Shown: piece by piece, positions 1 to 3,731 of the stretch
Position numbering within the stretch: the stretch's first letter is position 1
How the letters are laid out: each line of letters starts with the position of its first letter
Origin: Pyrinomonadaceae bacterium
GTDB lineage: Bacteria > Acidobacteriota > Blastocatellia > Pyrinomonadales > Pyrinomonadaceae
Direction of reading: 5' to 3'
Assembly: GCA_014379795.1 (NCBI GenBank)
Contig: JACMLC010000596.1
Location: forward strand, 1-5,069
DNA: 5,069 nucleotides
Notes under the pieces: model-generated
Told to the model about the DNA's origin: nothing
The model's input: the letters and a program-made list of their open reading frames with translations, nothing else
Databases searched by the model: none
Program-made: the position numbers and the translations under genes

Positions 1-310
<310 letters not shown>

Positions 311-360
311 GCTTCGATAAATTCCTTCGGTATGAGACTAAAGCTTTTGAGCGGGCATGG

Positions 361-390
361 ACTATATCACGCGCATTTTGCGCCCCGCAA
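361..390 (-). promoter_or_regulatory. Putative sigma-70-type promoter for yebC
   Basis: On the minus strand TTGCGG (390-385) and TATAGT (366-361) are separated by 18 nt. The -10 box matches TATAAT at 5 of 6 positions; the -35 box keeps only TTG. Transcription would begin near 354, giving a leader of about 44 nt before the yebC ATG. The spacer contains a short dyad, GCGCA-TTT-TGCGC (371-383), which could be an operator or chance. The same TTGCGR-N18-TATAGT arrangement occurs before yggS, which raises my confidence slightly. Confidence 0.4.
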
Positions 391-429
391 CCGTTCTTAA
401 TTGCCATTTGGACTAACTGAGAGAAGAAT

Positions 430-691
430 GCCACAGAGACACAGAGGCACAGAGAATGAAATTTTATGCAAATCAAGGATAGCAACAAATCAACTGCTGT
501 TTCTTTGCGGTCTTGGCGTCTGTACTCTTTGCGGTCTTTGCGGTTAAGGGCTTTTTTAACGCAAAGACCGCAAAGATAAATCGCGCAAAGAGCGCAAAGA
601 GTTTCTACTCTTGATTCACATATTTTATAATAAAACCCAACCCCTCTTTTTGATTCTAATTTTTATCTCTGTGCCTCTGTGTCTCTGTGGC
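430..691. repeat. Outer 26-bp inverted repeat (CACAGAG type) enclosing another repeat
   Basis: Bases 430-455 and 666-691 are perfect reverse complements over 26 bp (the left arm begins GCCACAGAGACACAGAGGCA). They flank a 210-nt interior that contains the CTTTGCGG hairpin element. Just inside the left arm, 456-480 read on the minus strand (CTTGATTTGCATAAAATTT) resembles the segment at 610-628 inside the right arm, so the palindromic organisation continues inward. The stretch between yebC and yggU (311-662) has no credible gene; beyond this repeat and the yebC promoter I see nothing in it. CACAGAG-type intergenic repeats are, from memory, widespread in environmental bacterial genomes. The right arm overlaps the 3' end of yggU. 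Confidence 0.85.
471..617 (+). repeat. CTTTGCGG hairpin element, copy 1
   Basis: An element of about 147 bp made of alternating CTTTGCGG and CGCAAAG words that fold on themselves. The central stem pairs 526-541 with 561-576 (16 bp, perfect) and continues as GTTAA/TTAAC (543-547 with 556-560) after a bulged G, leaving the loop GGGCTTTT. The ends carry AATCAAG (471-477) and CTTGATT (610-616) as short terminal inverted repeats. It aligns end to end with the reverse complement of 3561-3711; in the 49-nt core (527-575 against 3656-3608) 47 positions agree. No protein is encoded. It could be a non-autonomous palindromic repeat and might act as a transcription terminator or processing site between yggU and yebC, but no T-run follows the hairpin. 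Confidence 0.85.
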
Positions 692-980
692 TGTTTTCAT
701 CCGTCAGCGCTTCGAGCGCGGAGCGAGTTGCGCCTATGACGCGCACCTGTTTGATTTTGGATGTGTGCCCGCTTGTGATTTCCACGTCGCGCACAGGGAC
801 ACGAAGCGCGCGGGCTAAAGTTCTGACAAGCTCGTCGTTGGCGGCGCCGTCAACGGGCGGCGCGGCGACACGCACGCGCAAAGCTCCATCATGCTCGCCC
901 ACAACCTTGCTCCGCGAAGCGCGCGGCACAACGCGCACGGTAAACATGAGCGCGCCATCATGTTCCGTGCAAAGCAGCAC
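663..980 (-). CDS. yggU: YggU, DUF167/UPF0235 family protein
   Basis: A 105-residue protein of the DUF167 (YggU) family, small alpha/beta proteins of unknown biochemical role. The family core is clear: FTVRVVPRASRSKVVGEHDG (13-32), LRVRVAAPPVDGAANDELVR (34-53) and VEITSGHTSKIKQVRV (66-81). The start is GTG at 980, because LLCTEHDGALMFTVRV then matches the usual family N-terminus, and AGGG (993-990) stands 9 nt upstream; an internal ATG (residue 12) is the alternative. The gene begins 13 nt after the yggT stop, so the two are almost certainly co-transcribed. Oddity: residues 97-105 (SHRDTEAQR) and the bases just before the stop come from the right arm of the 26-bp CACAGAG repeat, so the tail is repeat-derived rather than part of the conserved fold, which ends near residue 92. 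Confidence 0.93.
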   Translation of the reverse strand: MLLCTEHDGALMFTVRVVPRASRSKVVGEHDGALRVRVAAPPVDGAANDELVRTLARALRVPVRDVEITSGHTSKIKQVRVIGATRSALEALTDENSHRDTEAQR

Positions 981-993
981 GAGAGCTTTCCCT

Positions 994-1608
994 TCAACCG
1001 AAGAATGACAAGCGAGCGCCGCGCAGCAGCGTTCCTGCGACCGCGGCCTGAAACAGCCAGATGATGATGAAAGCTACGATGGGCGAGATGTCAAAAACGC
1101 CGAGCGGCGGAATCATCCGGCGCAAAGGCACAAGCAAAGGGTCTGTCGCGTTCACCAGAAAGCGCATCAAGCGATTTCTGTGGCTGACCTGTCCCCACGA
1201 AAAGATAATGCGAATAAAAATCAGCAGCGAGTACAACGCCAGCAAGCCGTAAAGCAGATAACCGATAACCGCAATAATTGCCCCGCTGGTGGCAGCAAGT
1301 AACACTCCGGTCAAGGTGTTCAAGACGCCCGTAGCAAGCATGAACGCGAAGTAGCCGAGCAGTATCGCCAGCAGAATCGTGACTAGCGGAGCATATTTCG
1401 CCTGCGCTCCAAAACCCATCAGAGCGCGCCGCACGGGATTGACTAAAGGATCGCTCAGACGCCTGATCGTTATCGCCACCCACGTAAAAGGATTCACGTC
1501 CATCGAATTCATGATCAGGCGCACGAGCATCAACGCTATGACAAAAATGATGGCAATGACAATCAGATACTTGATAAAAAGATAAATGGCAGCAAGTACA
1601 TTAATCAT
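994..1608 (-). CDS. yggT: YggT-family integral membrane protein (two YGGT domains)
   Basis: A 204-residue hydrophobic protein with two tandem YGGT repeats, the usual architecture of E. coli YggT. Repeat 1 has a membrane helix near the N-terminus (about residues 5-35) and the signature LSDPLVNPVRR, followed by helices in the LLAILLGYFAFML region. Repeat 2 has helices around AIIAVIGYLLYGLLALYSLL and the matching signature ATDPLLVPLRRMIPPLGVFD, then SPIVAFIIIWLFQ. The D-P-x(3)-P-x-R-R pattern in both halves supports an internal duplication. The family acts in the inner membrane; its function is unsettled (Ycf19/CCB3 relatives in plastids act in cytochrome b6 maturation, and osmotic or ion-related roles have been suggested in bacteria). 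The start is ATG 1608; a TTG three codons upstream (1617) is less likely. No good Shine-Dalgarno sequence is visible. It sits between yggS and yggU, as in E. coli. Confidence 0.93.
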   Translation of the reverse strand: MINVLAAIYLFIKYLIVIAIIFVIALMLVRLIMNSMDVNPFTWVAITIRRLSDPLVNPVRRALMGFGAQAKYAPLVTILLAILLGYFAFMLATGVLNTLTGVLLAATSGAIIAVIGYLLYGLLALYSLLIFIRIIFSWGQVSHRNRLMRFLVNATDPLLVPLRRMIPPLGVFDISPIVAFIIIWLFQAAVAGTLLRGARLSFFG

Positions 1609-1630
1609 AAAAAACAATCCGATAAGAGAC

Positions 1631-1695
1631 AGTTTTCAGTTTTTAGTTTTCAGTAACAGCATTCTCTCAAAACTGAAAACCGAAAACTGAAAACT
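1631..1695. repeat. AACTGAAAAC-type inverted repeat between yggS and yggT
   Basis: Bases 1631-1654 and 1672-1695 are reverse complements at 22 of 24 positions; the two exceptions are adjacent (1644/1645 against 1682/1681) and one is a G-U wobble in RNA. The loop is 17 nt (1655-1671). Each arm is built of AGTTTTCAGT units. The right arm overlaps the first two bases of the yggS stop triplet (1694-1696) and the left arm ends about 20 nt before the yggT ATG. The stem is A/T rich and has no following T-run, so it is more likely a dispersed repeat that could modulate yggT expression than a normal terminator. Confidence 0.88.
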
Positions 1696-2422
1696 ATTCG
1701 TTCGCAGCACGCTCTCCAAAGATAGCCGTGCCGATTCGCACCAGCGTTGCGCCCTCCTGAATCGCCACCTCAAAATCGTGGCTCATTCCCATTGAGAGCG
1801 CGCCCCGTTGATTATCAAAAGCCCCGTCAGATTCGAGTTTGTCACGCAGCTCGCGCAAACGTCTGAAGAAGGGGCGCACGCGCTCTGCATCTACAAAGAA
1901 AGGCGGCAGCGTCATCAACCCGGACAGTCGCAGACGCTCGCATGCCTTTACCGCTTCGACCAGTTGCGGCAAATCCTCTTCGCTCACGCCCGACTTGGTA
2001 GCCTCGCCCGCAAGGTCTACCTGAATCAGCACGGATAATTCATCGCGCCCCTCTTCGACACACAGGCGATCAAGACGGCGCGCCAGCGAGACGGAATCGA
2101 GCGTATGTATCACGTCAAAGAGCCGCACGGCGCGGCGCGCTTTGTTTGCCTGCAAAGGGCCTATCAAGTGCCAGCGCACGCGCTCACGCCCGACCTCCGC
2201 AATCTTCGCTTCGGCTTCCTGAACGCGATTCTCGCCAAACTCGCACGCGCCCGCTTCGATGGCTTGCCGCAGAATTTCCGGCGGGTGTGTCTTACTGACC
2301 GCAATCAAACGGACATCTTCAGGCGGGCGTCCTGCGTCACGCGCAAGGCTCGCGATGCGACGGTTGATCTGCTCAAACCGTTCGCTCAAGGTGGCGTTGA
2401 TGCCTGCTGTCTGCGGCTCCAT
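1694..2422 (-). CDS. yggS: YggS/PLPBP, pyridoxal phosphate homeostasis protein
   Basis: A full-length 242-residue member of the YggS/PROSC (PLPBP, COG0325) family, which has the fold of the alanine racemase N-terminal domain, binds pyridoxal 5'-phosphate without known catalysis, and helps keep free PLP and amino-acid/keto-acid pools in balance. Visible marks: the PLP lysine in LIAVSKTHPPE (K44), FGENRVQEA (62-70), the family signature WHLIGPLQANKARRAV (84-99), VDLAGEATKSG (135-145), LSGLMTLPP (166-174) and the C-terminal phosphate-binding stretch SMGMSHDFEVAIQEG (210-224) with VRIGTAIFG (228-236). Length is normal for the family. The start is ATG 2422; no clear Shine-Dalgarno sequence precedes it. 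It heads the minus-strand cluster yggS-yggT-yggU and has a putative promoter directly upstream. The stop TAG overlaps a hairpin repeat. Confidence 0.97.
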   Translation of the reverse strand: MEPQTAGINATLSERFEQINRRIASLARDAGRPPEDVRLIAVSKTHPPEILRQAIEAGACEFGENRVQEAEAKIAEVGRERVRWHLIGPLQANKARRAVRLFDVIHTLDSVSLARRLDRLCVEEGRDELSVLIQVDLAGEATKSGVSEEDLPQLVEAVKACERLRLSGLMTLPPFFVDAERVRPFFRRLRELRDKLESDGAFDNQRGALSMGMSHDFEVAIQEGATLVRIGTAIFGERAANE

Positions 2423-2448
2423 TTTTCGGTAATCGAATTTGACAGCTC

Positions 2449-2478
2449 ACTATAACAACCACGCGCGCCCTCTCGCAA
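2449..2478 (-). promoter_or_regulatory. Putative sigma-70-type promoter for the yggS-yggT-yggU cluster
   Basis: On the minus strand TTGCGA (2478-2473) and TATAGT (2454-2449) are spaced by 18 nt, giving a start site near 2442 and a leader of about 20 nt before the yggS ATG. The -10 box matches 5 of 6 consensus bases; the -35 box keeps TTG and the final A. Position, spacing and near identity with the putative yebC promoter support it. It faces away from the tRNA promoter on the other strand, so 2423-2620 is a divergent regulatory region; I see no gene in it. Confidence 0.5.
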
Positions 2479-2573
2479 CCATGTCGCCTGCCGCCGGATA
2501 AGTTTAAAAGCTGCTTCGCAGGCGTCCTGCGCGGCGTCATTCTGAGACGGCTTTAAGACGCCTGTAGAGACGC

Positions 2574-2603
2574 TTGACACTCGCGCGGCTGTGTTCGTAT
2601 ATT
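2574..2603 (+). promoter_or_regulatory. Strong sigma-70-type promoter for tRNA-Leu
   Basis: TTGACA (2574-2579) is a perfect -35 box and TATATT (2598-2603) matches 5 of 6 bases of the -10 box, with an 18-nt spacer. Initiation would fall near 2610, about 10 nt before the mature tRNA 5' end. A near-consensus promoter fits a stable RNA gene. Three imperfect 9-bp repeats (AGACGGCTT, AGACGCCTG, AGACGCTTG) start at 2545, 2556 and 2568, running up to and into the -35 box. Confidence 0.75.
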
Positions 2604-2620
2604 GATGGCCGACCACTTTT

Positions 2621-2704
2621 GCGGATGTGGCGGAATTGGCAGACGCGCGGGTCTCAGAAGCCCGTGATCGAGAGATCGTGATGGTTCGATCCCATTCATC
2701 CGCA
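2621..2704 (+). tRNA. tRNA-Leu, anticodon CAG
   Basis: A complete 84-nt class II tRNA. The acceptor stem pairs GCGGATG (2621-2627) with CATCCGC (2697-2703), discriminator A at 2704. The D stem is GCG/CGC (2630-2632/2644-2646) with GG in the loop. The anticodon stem is 2648-2652/2660-2664 with loop CTCAGAA and anticodon CAG at 2655-2657, reading CUG. The long variable arm is GATC-GAGA-GATC (2666-2677), which marks a leucine-type tRNA. The T stem is 2680-2684/2692-2696 with loop TTCGATC; its last pair is G-U. No CCA is encoded (AAT follows the discriminator), so the 3' end must be added by CCA-transferase. It is the only plus-strand gene in the window. Confidence 0.97.
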
Positions 2705-2721
2705 AATCAAAATCTAAGCAA

Positions 2722-2769
2722 AAAGGCAAAAGTCATGAAGGCATCTGAGCTTTCTTTGCTTTTGCCTTT
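2722..2769 (+). terminator. Hairpin after tRNA-Leu, possible terminator or dispersed repeat
   Basis: AAAGGCAAAAG (2722-2732) pairs with CTTTTGCCTTT (2759-2769) for 11 bp. Inside, GAAGGC (2737-2742) pairs with GCTTTC (2749-2754), with one G-U pair, around a 6-nt loop. The hairpin starts 17 nt after the tRNA. No T-run follows at once; a TTTTT comes later at 2785-2789 after other pyrimidine-rich sequence. It is therefore weak as an intrinsic terminator, and the AAAAGGCAAAAG wording also resembles a common intergenic repeat type. Confidence 0.4.
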
Positions 2770-2824
2770 CCCTTCACTCTGGCCTTTTTAACATCAGTTC
2801 GACGTAAGCAGGGTGAGATTACCA

Positions 2825-3032
2825 GCCCGCGTTAGCGGGCGGCAGCGTGTAGCCCCATGCGCCAGCATGGGGACACTCAGCATCCAGCAATACCAGAGCC
2901 TGCGTAGCTGGCGACAGATACTCTGCGGTATCAAATCTCTGCCGCCTGCTACGCAGGCTCAAACAATGTCTGGCATTGTCATTCCCCATGCTCACGCATG
3001 GGGCTACACGCTGCCGCCTGCTACGCAGGCTC
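2825..3032. repeat. Array of small hairpins forming one large imperfect palindrome
   Basis: About 208 bp with two nested inverted repeats sharing an axis at 2928. The outer arms 2841-2872 and 2984-3015 match at 30 of 32 positions; the inner arms 2896-2917 and 2939-2960 at 20 of 22. Each arm holds its own hairpins: GCCCGC-GTTA-GCGGGC (2825-2840), CCCCATGC/GCATGGGG (2853-2872 and 2984-3003), GCCTGC-TAC-GCAGGC (2944-2958 and 3016-3030), a one-mismatch version at 2898-2912, GATAC/GTATC (2917-2932) and ACAATG/CATTGT (2963-2979). CTGCCGCCTGCTACGCAGGC begins a 22-bp exact direct repeat (2939-2960, 3011-3032). This resembles a BIME-like cluster of REP-type units. It lies between the convergent tRNA-Leu and DUF6941-like genes, where it could end transcription from both sides. 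GTAAGC (2804-2809) and GCTTAC (3041-3046) may mark its outer limits. No protein is encoded. Confidence 0.9.
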
Positions 3033-3054
3033 TTTGAGTAGCTTACCTCGCACT

Positions 3055-3089
3055 AACTTTTTACACTTTGACCCTTTTACTTTTTTTAT
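3055..3089. other. T-rich tract downstream of the DUF6941-like gene
   Basis: A pyrimidine-rich run built of CTTTTTAC/CTTTGAC/CTTTTAC words (plus strand) lies just past the minus-strand gene's stop codon and resembles the tract at 2755-2790 after the tRNA. It has no clear hairpin of its own. It is probably degenerate repeat or low-complexity sequence. Confidence 0.4.
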
Positions 3090-3095
3090 CTTCCT

Positions 3096-3533
3096 TCAGT
3101 TCACGGCTTCAGAAGCATCCATCGTCGCCTGCGAAGCGCGCTGGTCTGTCACAACTAGCGGTTGCTCATCAAAAAGCTGCGAATCAACGAGCGTTTGCAC
3201 CCAGTATTGACCGGCTGACGGAAACGTAACATTGACGAAAAAGCTGATGTTGTCGGCAAAGCCGCCCGCCGCCAGCTCGAACGGAGTCGGCTGCGAGACG
3301 ACGATGGGCTGCTTTTTGTCCGGCGTCAGCACGCGCACTTCGGACAGATGCGTGCCCTCGCCGCGCCAGTGGTTGACGACCGCAAATTTTATCAGCGAGA
3401 CGGGAAGCTGCTGCACCATAATGTTTTGAAAGACGCCCATCAAAGAGAGCTTGTTGCCAACCTCAAGCCGCACATCATCACAAAATAGGGTATAGACAAG
3501 TTCGAGATTATCTTTAGATTGCGTTGTTTCCAT
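3096..3533 (-). CDS. DUF6941-like protein of unknown function
   Basis: A 145-residue protein. The N-terminal part VYTLFCDDVRLEVGNKLSLM (13-32), continuing GVFQNI (33-38), recalls the conserved opening of DUF6941 proteins (a Y-x(2)-x-C-D-D-V-R-x-E pattern followed by G-N-K-x-S-L-x-G-x-F); this is a family match from memory, not a search. The next part (LPVSLIKFAVVNHWRGEGTH, 43-62) and the C-terminal half (ISFFVNVTFPSAGQYWVQTL, 96-115) alternate hydrophobic and polar residues, as in a beta-sandwich. I see no signal peptide, membrane helix or catalytic motif, so it is likely cytoplasmic with an unassigned role. ATG 3533 is chosen over ATG 3545 and TTG 3551 because GGGAG lies 5 nt upstream. It is a stand-alone gene on the ligA strand, separated from ligA by a repeat element. 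Confidence 0.85.
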   Translation of the reverse strand: METTQSKDNLELVYTLFCDDVRLEVGNKLSLMGVFQNIMVQQLPVSLIKFAVVNHWRGEGTHLSEVRVLTPDKKQPIVVSQPTPFELAAGGFADNISFFVNVTFPSAGQYWVQTLVDSQLFDEQPLVVTDQRASQATMDASEAVN

Positions 3534-3538
3534 GTTAT

Positions 3539-3543
3539 CTCCC
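3539..3543 (-). promoter_or_regulatory. Ribosome binding site that decides the DUF6941-like start
   Basis: GGGAG on the minus strand (3543-3539) is followed by a 5-nt spacer and ATG at 3533. An upstream in-frame ATG (3545) overlaps this site and has no such sequence before it, so 3533 is the preferred start. Confidence 0.65.
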
Positions 3544-3569
3544 ATATTCAATTACAGAAATCATGTCAA
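3541..3569 (-). promoter_or_regulatory. Weak candidate promoter for the DUF6941-like gene
   Basis: A perfect TTGACA (3569-3564) is followed after 17 nt by TATGGG (3546-3541), which keeps only TAT of the -10 consensus. Initiation would fall at about 3534, on top of the ATG and after the ribosome site, so the candidate conflicts with the Shine-Dalgarno assignment unless the mRNA is leaderless. The TTGACA also lies in the end of repeat copy 2. Confidence 0.22.
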
Positions 3570-3711
3570 GCAAGAGCAGAAACTCTTTGCGGTCTTTGCG
3601 AGTTTTCCTTTGCGGTCTTTGCGTTAAAAAAGCCTTTAACCGCAAAGAGCGCAAAGAAGTAAGACGCAAAGAAACGCAAAGAGAAAAGCAGCTAATTTAT
3701 ACTCTTGATTC
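3561..3711 (-). repeat. CTTTGCGG hairpin element, copy 2 (inverted relative to copy 1)
   Basis: About 151 bp between the ligA stop and the DUF6941-like gene. Its reverse complement aligns along the whole length with 471-617, including the end segments (rc GAGTTTCTGCTCTTG against GAGTTTCTACTCTTG in copy 1) and the loop: CGTTAAAAAAGCCTTTAACC at 3622-3641 is the reverse complement of the copy 1 loop at 542-561 with one change. The core stem pairs 3608-3623 with 3641-3656 with one mismatch. Unlike copy 1 it has no CACAGAG arms around it. It could serve as the 3' boundary of the ligA transcript. Confidence 0.85.
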
Positions 3712-3731
3712 TCATAAATTTTAATTAGCTC

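Noticed and set aside
679..1008. Plus-strand open frames opposite yggU, yggT, yggS and ligA
   Set aside because: They are antisense shadows of clear family genes on the minus strand, without recognisable motifs.
2439..2456. Plus-strand TTGACA and TATAAC as a promoter
   Set aside because: The boxes are only 6 nt apart, far too close; the minus-strand TATAGT overlapping this site fits a promoter better.
2511..2523. Possible solo copy of the GCCTGC hairpin (CTGC-TTC-GCAG) upstream of yggS
   Set aside because: The stem is only 4 bp and the flanking linker sequence of the array is absent, so chance is likely.
2386..2616. Minus-strand open frame of 76 codons between yggS and the tRNA
   Set aside because: It overlaps the start of yggS out of frame and covers both divergent promoters; composition and lack of motifs argue against a gene.
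2825..3032. CRISPR array or integron attC site
   Set aside because: The repeated units are inverted and self-complementary, not direct repeats with regular spacers, and there are no cas genes. GTTAGCG does not fit the attC core GTTRRRY and no cassette or integrase is present.
2813..3037. Plus-strand open frame of 74 codons through the palindrome
   Set aside because: The translation only reflects the hairpin repeats (for example LPPATQA twice); there is no ribosome site and no family resemblance.
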